Part shown: one piece after another, positions 17,517 to 25,693 of the stretch
Numbering within the stretch: position 1 is the first letter of the stretch
How the letters are laid out: each line of letters starts with the position of its first letter
Assembly: GCA_944390795.1 (NCBI GenBank)
Contig: CALXRI010000012.1
Location: 36,283-100,282, forward strand
Source: an uncultured Victivallales bacterium
Lineage (GTDB): Bacteria; Verrucomicrobiota; Lentisphaeria; Victivallales; UBA1829
Direction: 5' to 3'
DNA: 64,000 bases
The notes under the pieces: generated by a model
Seen by the model: only the letters and a program-made list of their open reading frames with translations
Databases searched by the model: none
What the model was told of the DNA's origin: nothing
Program-made: the position numbers and the translations under genes

Positions 17517-19277
17517 TCACCGTTTCGGTTTTGTTCTGGAAATTTCCTCAAGGACAAGCGCATTGACATTGGGCTTGAAGCGTTCGCTGTCACGTGTGTA
17601 AAGTCTGCCGCGGAAAAATGCGTTTTCCGTCGGAAGCGACTGAAACTCCGCCAGCAGCGGGGATGTCCGGGAAACATAGAGAAACACCGGCGTCTTCGCG
17701 CCCTGCGGACGCAGCTCGAACGCCGCGTAATCCGGGGAGGCGATTCCCGTATCCGCGAGCAGATAATCTCCCGTTTCCACCGGAACCGAACCTTCGATAT
17801 AGACGTTTTTCCCTTCAAACGTGCGGGTTCCGTCGAGCATCCCGCCGCTGACAAGCGCCGGACGGTCCGGCATCAGCGGCGACATCAGCATCAGAAGACC
17901 CCATGCGATGCAGCTCGCCAGCAGCGCCGCGAGCGCGCCGATCTTGAACCACTGGAAGAACCCCACATGCGTATGGGAGCGTTTTTCCAGCATGCCGAGC
18001 GCTACGATATTCGCCGTGCTGCCGATCATCGTGATATTCCCGCCGAAACAGGCGCCGAAAAGCAGCGCCCACCAGAGCGGCAGATCCTTTGCGCTCGCGG
18101 ACAGCTGCTCGATCACCGGGCAGAACGCCGCCACGAAAATGACGTTGTCCACAAATGCAGAACCGATCGCCGTGACCGCGAGAATGAAAGGAACCAGCAC
18201 GGCATGGCTGGAACCGCAAATGCTGGAAAAATAATCCGCCATGATCTGGTCCACGTGAGTGTGCTCGAGAGTTCCCGCGATGGCGAAGAGGAGCATGAAA
18301 AAGAGCAGGGTCCACCAGTCCACCTCGCGTTCGACATAATGCCGCGCCCGGTCGCGCCGGATGATCATGACGATCCCGGAACAAATCAGAGGAGCAATCA
18401 GCAGGACGCTGTTCTTCCCGATGCCGAGCCAGGTTTCGAGCTGATGATGCATGGAAATCGCGCAAATCGTGACAAGAATCAGGGCAAGCCCCTGTTTATA
18501 AGGGACCTCCACAACGGGAGCCAGCGAGAGATTGCGCGAGAGCCGCTCCTTCAGGCTGACGTCAAACTGCGCAAGCTCCTTCCGGAAGTACCAGATGGTC
18601 AGCAGGATGGTTGCCAGAAGCGCCAGAAGCATGATCGGGAAAGCGTAGCACATGAAGTCTCCGAATGTCAATCCGCCTTTGGTGCCGATGTAAATGCCGA
18701 CCGGATTTCCCATCATGGTTCCGGCGCTTCCGACGTTGGTGCACAGGACGCAGATCAGAATGTAAGGCACGGGGTTGAGCTTGAGACGGTCGCAGACCTG
18801 AAACACCAGCGTGGCAATGAAAATGATGGAGGTCACCTCGTCCACCGCACACGCGAGAAGCGCGGACGCCGCGGCCGTGACCGCAATGAACTTCATGCCG
18901 GAGATGTTCGGCATGGAAACGATCAGCTGCACGATCCAGGTGAAGAAACCGAGATCGCGCAGCGCGCCGACGATAATCATCATGCCGACAAGGAAGAGAA
19001 TCACTTCCAGCGCGGAGGACTGCACAAACGTCGCAATGTCCAGGGAATTGGAACAGATCAGAACGGAAAGCCCGAGAAAGGCGATCGCCAGACGGATGTT
19101 CCAGAACAGCAGGGTGCCGAGAATAATCGCCAGAAACACGGCGACGGCGGTCGCCTGATGAACTTCAAACACCGTCTTGCCGCAGAGAACGCCGACGCCT
19201 GCGCTGACGGCAATGAGGATTCCGATCCGTTTTATCATGGCTCCGGTAGTCAGTTGGGACGATCCTTCTTCATGCAT
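17517..19277 (-). CDS. ArsB/NhaD/SLC13-superfamily membrane transporter with C-terminal soluble domain
   Basis: 586 residues with about eleven or twelve membrane helices over residues 14-475. Ion-transporter superfamily marks occur twice, as expected for its inverted repeat: CAVDEVTSIIFIATL with NVGSAGTMMGNPVGI, and AFVDNVIFVAAFCPV with GNITMIGSTANIVALG. Related proteins carry arsenite, dicarboxylates, sodium or sulfate; the substrate is not evident. The last 105 residues are soluble and contain beta-like repeats (NVYIEGSVPVETGDYLLAD), an extension not normal for the family. The ATG at 19277 has GGAG 9 bases upstream. It follows the PTS-EIIA/CBS gene by 54 bases and is probably cotranscribed with it. 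Confidence 0.85.
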   Translation of the reverse strand: MHEEGSSQLTTGAMIKRIGILIAVSAGVGVLCGKTVFEVHQATAVAVFLAIILGTLLFWNIRLAIAFLGLSVLICSNSLDIATFVQSSALEVILFLVGMMIIVGALRDLGFFTWIVQLIVSMPNISGMKFIAVTAAASALLACAVDEVTSIIFIATLVFQVCDRLKLNPVPYILICVLCTNVGSAGTMMGNPVGIYIGTKGGLTFGDFMCYAFPIMLLALLATILLTIWYFRKELAQFDVSLKERLSRNLSLAPVVEVPYKQGLALILVTICAISMHHQLETWLGIGKNSVLLIAPLICSGIVMIIRRDRARHYVEREVDWWTLLFFMLLFAIAGTLEHTHVDQIMADYFSSICGSSHAVLVPFILAVTAIGSAFVDNVIFVAAFCPVIEQLSASAKDLPLWWALLFGACFGGNITMIGSTANIVALGMLEKRSHTHVGFFQWFKIGALAALLASCIAWGLLMLMSPLMPDRPALVSGGMLDGTRTFEGKNVYIEGSVPVETGDYLLADTGIASPDYAAFELRPQGAKTPVFLYVSRTSPLLAEFQSLPTENAFFRGRLYTRDSERFKPNVNALVLEEISRTKPKR

Positions 19278-19331
19278 GTTCCGTAACTCCTGTCTGTTTG
19301 AATCCGGTTGACTGTCCGCGGGGTGAACGGG

Positions 19332-20258
19332 TTATTCCCAGAAGAGCTTGGCGCAGAAGTCTTTCATTTCGACAACGCCAGCCAGACGGTTTGCATCATC
19401 CACGACAAGCAGTTTCGGCAGCTTGTTCATCAGAAACTGCTTCGCCAGCTGAACGGCGGGAATGTCCTCGTTCACGGAAACGAACTCTTCGCGCATGAAA
19501 TCCGCGACCTTTGTTTCATCGGCTGTCTGCAGCACCTCGGAAAACGGCTGAAAGCGATAAACCGAAGAGAGATCATCCATCCAGAGGATGTGCTCCGGCA
19601 GGCTGAATTTCAGGAGATCGGCCAGGGAAACGACGCCCCGGAGCTCGCGCGTGCCGTCGATGACCGGGATTTCATCCACATTGTTCGTGGCAAACACCTT
19701 GATCGCCTCGCCGAGCGTATTGTTCTCCTGCAGCGTGACGGGAGTCCGGATCATCACGTCCCGCGCACGCAGAAACTGCGGGATCTCGACAGGAGAGGAC
19801 GTAAAATAATTCAGCACGGCTTTCGGATTCGCCAGCGAAGCGACCTCCTGAACCACCCTGGGATCCATGAAATCCTTTGCCAGCGCAGCAAGCACCTGCA
19901 GATGCAGTCCGGGATCGTCCGGCGGCGTCAGGACAAGAATCACGATATTGACCTTCGGCTTTCCGGGGACGGCAAAATCGATTCCCTTCGTCGAAGTCGC
20001 CATGGCGACAAGCAGACGGTCGACATGTTCGGAGCGGGCGTGCGGAACGGCGAGCCCGGAAGCAATGACTGTCGGCATGCGTTTTTCCCGGAGCATCACT
20101 TCTTCAATAATTTCCTGCGCATTGAGCCCCGCGGTGTTGCGGGCGAGAAGCCTGGCCAGTTCGGCAATGACCTCCGGCGCCGTCTCGGACCTGGTTCCGC
20201 TGATGATGTTTCCTTCGGCGAGAAAGTTGTAAAAATGAGGGTTAACCTGGACATTCAT
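19332..20258 (-). CDS. PTS EIIA type-2 domain fused to a CBS-domain pair
   Basis: 308 residues. Residues 1-150 are an EIIA-fructose/PtsN-like domain with the phosphorylatable His73 in ASGLAVPHARSEH. Residues 170-308 hold two CBS motifs (ARDVMIRTPVTLQENNTLGE with VVSLADLLK, and VADFMREEFVSVNEDIPAVQ with GVVEMKDF), which usually bind adenine nucleotides. No sugar permease or EIIB is nearby, so the protein is likely regulatory, acting on the transporter encoded directly downstream. GGGGAG lies 7 bases ahead of the ATG. The promoter is at 20388-20415. Confidence 0.88.
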   Translation of the reverse strand: MNVQVNPHFYNFLAEGNIISGTRSETAPEVIAELARLLARNTAGLNAQEIIEEVMLREKRMPTVIASGLAVPHARSEHVDRLLVAMATSTKGIDFAVPGKPKVNIVILVLTPPDDPGLHLQVLAALAKDFMDPRVVQEVASLANPKAVLNYFTSSPVEIPQFLRARDVMIRTPVTLQENNTLGEAIKVFATNNVDEIPVIDGTRELRGVVSLADLLKFSLPEHILWMDDLSSVYRFQPFSEVLQTADETKVADFMREEFVSVNEDIPAVQLAKQFLMNKLPKLLVVDDANRLAGVVEMKDFCAKLFWE

Positions 20259-20387
20259 CTGGACTCTCCCCGGTTGTTGCTTGCTGAAAAACGGAAAAAC
20301 TTTCCCGACACGACTCCGCATGAAGATCTCCCGTTCTTCCTTTGCGTCCAGCGTTCCTGTGCGAGCTCGGAAAACAAAAATAAAGAA

Positions 20388-20415
20388 AGATTACCAACTT
20401 GTAATCTGGATGCAA
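20388..20415 (-). promoter_or_regulatory. Promoter of the EIIA-CBS/transporter operon
   Basis: Minus strand TTGCAT (20415-20410), 16 bases, TAATCT (20393-20388). Confidence 0.45.
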
Positions 20416-20437
20416 TATTCCGGCAATGAAGAGGGAT

Positions 20438-20443
20438 TATAAT
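20438..20443 (+). promoter_or_regulatory. -10 element for the 58-residue gene and GT2
   Basis: A perfect TATAAT lies 35 bases ahead of the small gene. I find no good -35 at 16-18 bases, so an activator may be needed. Confidence 0.4.
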
Positions 20444-20477
20444 ATAAACTGCAAATAACAGACAGGAGTCGGAAACC

Positions 20478-20654
20478 ATGAATGAGAATAAGGAAAATGC
20501 AATCGAAACTCGAGAAACCCCATGGATGAGGTTTCTGACATGGACGGCGAAATTCGCCTCTTCGAATTCATCCTCCGCGGACACGGGAACCGCGGAGTGG
20601 ATCGGCATGACGAGCGCCCAGGCACAGCTGAGTTCCCTCGGCGGGAGGATCTGA
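20478..20654 (+). CDS. 58-residue small protein, translationally coupled to GT2
   Basis: ATG at 20478 with AGGAG 9 bases upstream, 58 codons, stop TGA at 20652-20654. The stop shares one base with the GT2 start (TGATG), a classic coupling arrangement, so the two products are made together. The product starts MNENKENAIETRETPWMRFL, is hydrophilic with a weakly hydrophobic MRFLTWTAKF stretch, and then is Ser/Thr/Ala-rich. No membrane helix and no family is recognised. It may be a small partner of the synthase or only a leader peptide. A -10 element (TATAAT) lies at 20438-20443. Confidence 0.6.
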   Translation: MNENKENAIETRETPWMRFLTWTAKFASSNSSSADTGTAEWIGMTSAQAQLSSLGGRI

Positions 20655-22093
20655 TGACTATGAAGAGGGAGAAAGACTGCAAATCCGGCGCATGGCTGAA
20701 ATACCTGACGCTCGCCACTCTGATTCTCGGAACATCCGCCGCCGTAATCGGCATGGATACGGACCAGCTTCTGGCCGTCCTGAACAGTCAGTGGGTTCCG
20801 AGCGGATTCCTCGGGTTCCTGCTTCTTTTCGGAACGCTTTACAATCTGGTCACGGTGATTCTCGGCACACTGTGCTACCGTGAAAAGCCAATGCTCTCCG
20901 ATGAACAGCTTCCGAGCTGCACGGTGATTGTGCCCGCATACAATGAAGGCAAGGCTGTCACCATCGCGCTCGACAGCATTCTCGCGAGCAATTATCCGCC
21001 GGAAAAACTTGAAATCATCGCAATCGACGACGGCAGCAGGGACGACACATGGAGCTGGATCGCCCGTGCGGCAGCCGCCTCCAACGGGCGAATCCGCGGC
21101 GTGAAACTGGAACAGAACCGCGGGAAACGCCATGCGATCCAATACGGCACAAAACTCTCCACGAAAGATGTCATCATCACAGTGGACAGCGATTCCGTCG
21201 TGGAACCGGATTCGATCCGGCGTCTGAACAGTCCCTTCATCGACCCTGCGGTCGGCGCCGTCGCGGGTTCCGTCAAGGTGTCCAATCTCTCCGACGGCGT
21301 GCTTCCCCGCATGATGGATGCTCATTACGCTTTCAGCTGCTGCGTGCTCCGCGCGGCGAACAGCGTGCTCCGCACGGTGGTCTGCACGCCGGGGGCATTG
21401 AGCGCCTACCGCCGTTCCGCGCTGCTGGAATTCCTGGACGCCTGGGCGAACCAGACTTTCTGCGGCCGGCCCGCGGGCATCGGCGAAGACCGCGCCCTGA
21501 CAACGTTCATGCTCCGCAACCGCTGGCATGTCCTGTATCAGCGCGGCGCGGTGGTTCATACGGAAATGCCCTCGAAATATCAGGCGACCTACCGGATGAT
21601 GCTCCGCTGGGAGCGCGGAAACATCCGGGAAATGCTCTCCACTTACGAATTCGCATTCCGCCGTTTCGACTGGTTCCATCTGGCGATTCAGCTGAACCTG
21701 ATTTTCCAGACATACATCTTCATCCAGTCCCTGCTCTTCGTTCCGTTTGTCGCAGCCGCGATGGTGGCGGCTCCGGTTTTCTGGTTCCAGAGCACGTTCC
21801 TTCTGACAATTCTCTGGACTGCGCTCCCGGCTCTCTGCTACTTTCTCATGAGCGGCGGAACAGGATGGATCTGGACCTTTACCTACACCTTTTTCCGGAC
21901 CTTCTTCCTTTTCTGGATTTCCCCTTACAGCCTGCTCACGGTCCGCAATTCCGGCTGGCTGACCCGCGGGAAGGCCGAAGAGGCGAAAAAAGCCGCAAGG
22001 GAACGCTTCCAGCAGCTTTCCGCTCCCGCGGCAATCTTCGGGAAAGAAGTTGCGGGCCAGCAGGCTCCGGCGGCTCACGTCTACTTCAAATGA
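20654..22093 (+). CDS. Processive GT2 glycosyltransferase (NodC/hyaluronan synthase-like)
   Basis: 479 residues. One or two helices at the N terminus (about 14-35 and 50-72), a cytoplasmic GT-A domain (about 85-340), then three or four C-terminal helices, as in NodC, hyaluronan synthases and PgaC. UDP-sugar motifs are IIAIDDGSRDDT, DVIITVDSDS and the catalytic GIGEDRALT; the usual QxxRW is MMLRW here, so the first residue differs. It probably polymerises and exports a surface glycan. The start at 20654 has GGGAGG 5 bases upstream and overlaps the 58-residue gene (TGATG). A strong terminator follows at 22130. Confidence 0.9.
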   Translation: MTMKREKDCKSGAWLKYLTLATLILGTSAAVIGMDTDQLLAVLNSQWVPSGFLGFLLLFGTLYNLVTVILGTLCYREKPMLSDEQLPSCTVIVPAYNEGKAVTIALDSILASNYPPEKLEIIAIDDGSRDDTWSWIARAAAASNGRIRGVKLEQNRGKRHAIQYGTKLSTKDVIITVDSDSVVEPDSIRRLNSPFIDPAVGAVAGSVKVSNLSDGVLPRMMDAHYAFSCCVLRAANSVLRTVVCTPGALSAYRRSALLEFLDAWANQTFCGRPAGIGEDRALTTFMLRNRWHVLYQRGAVVHTEMPSKYQATYRMMLRWERGNIREMLSTYEFAFRRFDWFHLAIQLNLIFQTYIFIQSLLFVPFVAAAMVAAPVFWFQSTFLLTILWTALPALCYFLMSGGTGWIWTFTYTFFRTFFLFWISPYSLLTVRNSGWLTRGKAEEAKKAARERFQQLSAPAAIFGKEVAGQQAPAAHVYFK

Positions 22094-22129
22094 TCCGGCT
22101 GCCATCCGGCATTTCAGCATGAGCTTGAA

Positions 22130-22164
22130 AACCTCCGGCGGATATTTTCCGCCGGAGGTTTTTT
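22130..22164 (+). terminator. Strong intrinsic terminator after GT2
   Basis: AACCTCCGGCGG (22130-22141) and CCGCCGGAGGTT (22149-22160) form a perfect 12-bp stem with a 7-base loop and a T run to 22164. A-rich sequence on the other side lets it also stop the convergent QueH transcript. Confidence 0.92.
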
Positions 22165-22207
22165 CATTTCAAGGGAAAAACGGGAAAGAGAGGCGGTTGT
22201 TCCGTTT

Positions 22208-22744
22208 TCAAACGTCTGCCGCCCGGAAGGAAAATTCACAGCCGCAAAAATTCTGCCGGTAGAATCCATAGTGCTTCGAAAGTTCAATCGAACGCTTGAA
22301 TCCGTCCTTCTTCTTGAAATCCCATGATTCGAATCCGGCAAAAGCGCCGCCGACTTCAAAAATCAGACGGGAATTCTTATGCGGGCTGACAGTCAGGGTC
22401 GTGGCAAAATTCATTCCGAGAGCCTCCGCCTTCGCCGCCGCCCGGCCGAGAGAGAAGGAGAAACAAGAGCGGCAGCGGCGGCCGCCTTCCGGCTGGACGG
22501 CATAATCCGTCTCCATGGAAACCGTGCGAAGCCATGCGGCATGATCGTATTCGTCGACCAGAAGTTCCAGGTGGTGGATTTCCGCAAGGCGGCGCACATG
22601 AAACAGCCGTTTTTCAAATTCCTCTTCCGTATGGATATTGGAATTCGAGAAAAAAAGAACAATTTCCCGTTCCGATTCCAGCAGACGTTCCACACAGGCG
22701 GAAGCGCATGGGGCGCAGCAGACATGAAGCAGCAGTTTTTTCAT
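22208..22744 (-). CDS. queH: Epoxyqueuosine reductase QueH
   Basis: 178 residues. Performs the last step of queuosine tRNA modification, reducing epoxyqueuosine. The family is identified by VCCAPCASAC near the start (Cys9, Cys10, Cys13), the RRCRSCFSFSLGRAA pair in the middle, ATTLTVSPHKN and the C-terminal FYRQNFCGCEFSFR; these cysteines hold the iron-sulfur cluster and metal site. Length is normal, and it is a QueG-independent type. It begins 18 bases after the cupin gene, so the two share a transcript. The ribosome binding site is weak. Confidence 0.95.
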   Translation of the reverse strand: MKKLLLHVCCAPCASACVERLLESEREIVLFFSNSNIHTEEEFEKRLFHVRRLAEIHHLELLVDEYDHAAWLRTVSMETDYAVQPEGGRRCRSCFSFSLGRAAAKAEALGMNFATTLTVSPHKNSRLIFEVGGAFAGFESWDFKKKDGFKRSIELSKHYGFYRQNFCGCEFSFRAADV

Positions 22745-22762
22745 GGAAACGGCCTGCCGAAT

Positions 22763-23179
22763 TTACGCGGGGAGAACTCCGTCGAAAGGAGCGGAATCCG
22801 CCGGAGAAATCGGAACATAGGGACCTTTCTTCACCTCGAAAGCGACAGTCCCCGATTCGCGGGCGACAAAATGATGCCAGACGCCTTCCGGAATTTCAAG
22901 CAGGGGAATGTCGCCTCCGGGCGTCATGCGGTATGTTCCTGTAACGGTCCCGGCATCATCATAGGTGTAGACGTCAATCGCACCCTTCAGAATGAAAAGG
23001 AGTTCCCATTTGTCCTTGTGCCGGTGCGGATGAATCACACTATCCGGCTCCGCGGCGACACACAGGCGGTGAATGCCTTCCTCCAGAGATTCATGCAGAT
23101 TGAAATGCGAACGGCGGCGCGGCGACTCCTTGGCAAGAATCGTCAGCTCCTCCATTTTCCGGGAATCTACAATCTTCAT
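22763..23179 (-). CDS. WbuC-family cupin fold metalloprotein
   Basis: 138 residues. The single cupin carries metal-binding residues in HPHRHKDKWELLFILKG and the second motif IPEGVWHHFVA. R-S-H-F-N-L-H near residue 25 is the WbuC hallmark; WbuC proteins occur in O-antigen gene clusters but have no proven activity. The start has AGGA 9 bases upstream. A near-consensus promoter at 23215-23243 drives it and QueH. Confidence 0.82.
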   Translation of the reverse strand: MKIVDSRKMEELTILAKESPRRRSHFNLHESLEEGIHRLCVAAEPDSVIHPHRHKDKWELLFILKGAIDVYTYDDAGTVTGTYRMTPGGDIPLLEIPEGVWHHFVARESGTVAFEVKKGPYVPISPADSAPFDGVLPA

Positions 23180-23214
23180 CGCTGCATTTCCTTTCCTTCA
23201 ATTTCGTAAACGAC

Positions 23215-23243
23215 AAGATACACCCGTCCGGAGAATTTGTCAA
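23215..23243 (-). promoter_or_regulatory. Promoter of the cupin-queH operon
   Basis: Minus strand TTGACA (23243-23238), 17 bases, TATCTT (23220-23215). Confidence 0.65.
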
Positions 23244-23331
23244 GAAAAATTTCCTTCTGCTCCGGATGCGCTATCTTTTTCCGGAAAATTTACGGAAAAT
23301 GGCGGAAACGGGCGGTTTTTCCTGTGGAAAA

Positions 23332-23360
23332 TTGGATTTTTCAGGAAAAGATGCTATATT
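23332..23360 (+). promoter_or_regulatory. Promoter of the copper ATPase gene
   Basis: TTGGAT (23332-23337), 17 bases, TATATT (23355-23360). No CueR- or CsoR-type operator was recognised. Confidence 0.6.
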
Positions 23361-23409
23361 TCACGGCTTTACAAAAATGCAAAAGGCGGGGAAGGATTCG
23401 TGTGATGAT

Positions 23410-25596
23410 ATGAAGAAGATGAATTTTCTGATTTTCGGCATGCACTGCGCCTCCTGCGCGGCATCCGTGGAACGCGCGGTAAGGAAAATGGACGGCGTTA
23501 CAAAGGTTTATGTCAATCTTGCGACAAAAATCATGACGCTCACCGCAGAGGAATCCGTCACACCCGCAGGAATCATCGAGTGCGTGAAGGACAACGGCTT
23601 CAATGCGCAGCTGATTGAAGACCGCCGGCAGACACAGGAGGACGAGGAGGCGGGCGGACGCTATTTTCTGCGTTTCCTCGCGGCGCTGATTTTTTCCATG
23701 CTGCTGTTCTATGCCGCCATGAGCGGCATGCTCCGGCTGCCCTATCCGCCGATTCCGCCGCTCGCAAACGCCTTCATTCAGATCGCGCTTCTGATTCCCG
23801 TTCTTCTGGCGGGTTACACCTTTTATCTCTACGGCTTCAAAACCCTTGCAAAACTGTCGCCCAACATGGATTCCCTGATTGCGCTGGGCACAACTTCGGC
23901 GATTCTGTACAGCATCTACCTGATGATAAAAGGCGACTGTGAAAATCTCTACTTCGACACGGCCGGCATGATTGTCGCACTGATTATGCTGGGCAAGTTC
24001 CTGGAGGCGCGCTCGCGCGGGAAGGCCTCCGGCGCAATCGCCGAGCTGATGAAGCTATCTCCGGAAACCGCATGTCTGATGGTGGATGACCGCGAAGCGC
24101 TGATTCCCGTTTCCGAACTCAAACCCGGCGACAGGGTCCGCGTCAGGCCGGGGGAACGCGTTCCCGCCGACGGCGTCATCGAGGAAGGTTCCGGCACGAT
24201 TGACGAATCCATGCTGACCGGCGAAAGCATGCCCGTGGAAAAGATCTCCGGCTCAAGCGTAACCGGCGGCTCGATGAACAAAAACGGCTCCTTCATCTTC
24301 CGCGTCACCCACACGGGGGAGGACACCGTCATATCCAAAATCATCGCGATGGTGCAGGACGCCCAGAGTTCCCGCCCGCCGATCGCGCGCCTGGCCGACA
24401 CCATCTCCGGATTCTTCGTCTGGGGTGTCATCCTCATTGCGGCGGGGACATTTTCCATCTGGTATTTCGCCGTCGGAGAAACCTTCGCCCACGCGCTGAG
24501 CTTTGCGCTCGCCGTCCTGGTCATCGCCTGCCCCTGCGCGCTCGGGCTGGCGACGCCGATTGCGCTGATTGTCGGAATCGGACGCGGTGCGAAACTGGGC
24601 ATTCTCATCAAAAGCGGGAAAGCGCTGGAAAGCGCGGGAAAGACCACAACCGTCGTGCTGGACAAGACGGGAACCATCACGGAAGGCAGACCGGATCTCT
24701 CCGGCATCCAGCTGGTCCCGAACGGACGCTTCACGGAAAGCCAGCTGCTCGCCATGGCGGCCGCGGCGGAAAAGGGTTCCGAACATCCGCTGGCCGATGC
24801 GGTTGTCCGCGCCGCGCAGGAACGGAAACTGACGCTGCCTGAAATCACCGACTTCAAGGCGCTTCCCGGACACGGCGTATTCTGCCGGATCGGCGGACGG
24901 GAATTCATTCTCGGCAATCTCTCCTTCATGCAGACGCATAAAATCGGCGTCGGCATGGTGGATACGACCGGAAGCGATTCCATCATTTTCGCCGCGTATG
25001 ACAGGAATCTGATCGGCGTGATCCGCATCGCGGACAGCATCAAACCTTCCACGGCGAAGGCGACCGGGGCGCTGCACCGCCTCGGCCTCAAGGTCGTGAT
25101 GCTGACCGGCGACCACAAGGAGGTTGCCGCATCCATCGCGCGGACGCTCGGAATCGACGAGTATTACGCGGAACTCCTGCCCGACGCAAAAGCGGAAATC
25201 ATCCGGAATCTGCAGCAGAAAGGAGAGCGTGTCGCAATGGTCGGCGACGGCATCAACGACGCCCCCGCGCTGGCACAGGCGGATACCGGAATCGCCATCG
25301 GCTCCGGCACCGACATCGCAATGGAATCCGCCGACATCATTCTCATGCAGAGCGACCTTGCGGAAGTGCCTGCGGCAATCGCCCTGAGCCGTGCCACAAT
25401 GCGCATCATCCGGGAAAATCTCTTCTGGGCGTTCATCTACAACGTGGTCTGCATTCCGCTGGCCGCGGGCGTGTTCGTCTCCTTCCTCGGCTGGACGCTG
25501 AATCCGATTTTCGGCGCGCTCGCAATGGCCTGCAGTTCCGTCTCCGTTGTGCTGAACGCACTGCGTCTGCGCTCCTTCCGTCCCGACGGCATTTAA
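23410..25596 (+). CDS. copA: Copper-translocating P1B-type ATPase
   Basis: 728 residues. Exports Cu(I) across the inner membrane. One N-terminal heavy-metal domain with GMHCASC (Cys13, Cys16), eight membrane helices with the CPC ion site (374-376), the phosphorylated Asp418 in DKTGT, the HP locus in GSEHPLADAVV and the hinge VGDGINDAPALA. ATG 23410 has AGGA at a long 13-base spacing; an in-frame ATG at 23419 is an alternative. No metal regulator is adjacent. The next gene has its own promoter. Confidence 0.93.
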   Translation: MKKMNFLIFGMHCASCAASVERAVRKMDGVTKVYVNLATKIMTLTAEESVTPAGIIECVKDNGFNAQLIEDRRQTQEDEEAGGRYFLRFLAALIFSMLLFYAAMSGMLRLPYPPIPPLANAFIQIALLIPVLLAGYTFYLYGFKTLAKLSPNMDSLIALGTTSAILYSIYLMIKGDCENLYFDTAGMIVALIMLGKFLEARSRGKASGAIAELMKLSPETACLMVDDREALIPVSELKPGDRVRVRPGERVPADGVIEEGSGTIDESMLTGESMPVEKISGSSVTGGSMNKNGSFIFRVTHTGEDTVISKIIAMVQDAQSSRPPIARLADTISGFFVWGVILIAAGTFSIWYFAVGETFAHALSFALAVLVIACPCALGLATPIALIVGIGRGAKLGILIKSGKALESAGKTTTVVLDKTGTITEGRPDLSGIQLVPNGRFTESQLLAMAAAAEKGSEHPLADAVVRAAQERKLTLPEITDFKALPGHGVFCRIGGREFILGNLSFMQTHKIGVGMVDTTGSDSIIFAAYDRNLIGVIRIADSIKPSTAKATGALHRLGLKVVMLTGDHKEVAASIARTLGIDEYYAELLPDAKAEIIRNLQQKGERVAMVGDGINDAPALAQADTGIAIGSGTDIAMESADIILMQSDLAEVPAAIALSRATMRIIRENLFWAFIYNVVCIPLAAGVFVSFLGWTLNPIFGALAMACSSVSVVLNALRLRSFRPDGI

Positions 25597-25610
25597 ATTG
25601 TGCGGAATGC

Positions 25611-25638
25611 TTGCATTGCGGCAAGTTTATGGTATTTT
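25611..25638 (+). promoter_or_regulatory. Promoter of the aminotransferase gene
   Basis: TTGCAT (25611-25616), 16 bases, TATTTT (25633-25638), beginning 15 bases after the copA stop. Confidence 0.5.
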
Positions 25639-25693
25639 ACAGCAGGATGCTTTTTAACGTTCAATCAATACAGCAAAGAAATGCGAGTGAAAC

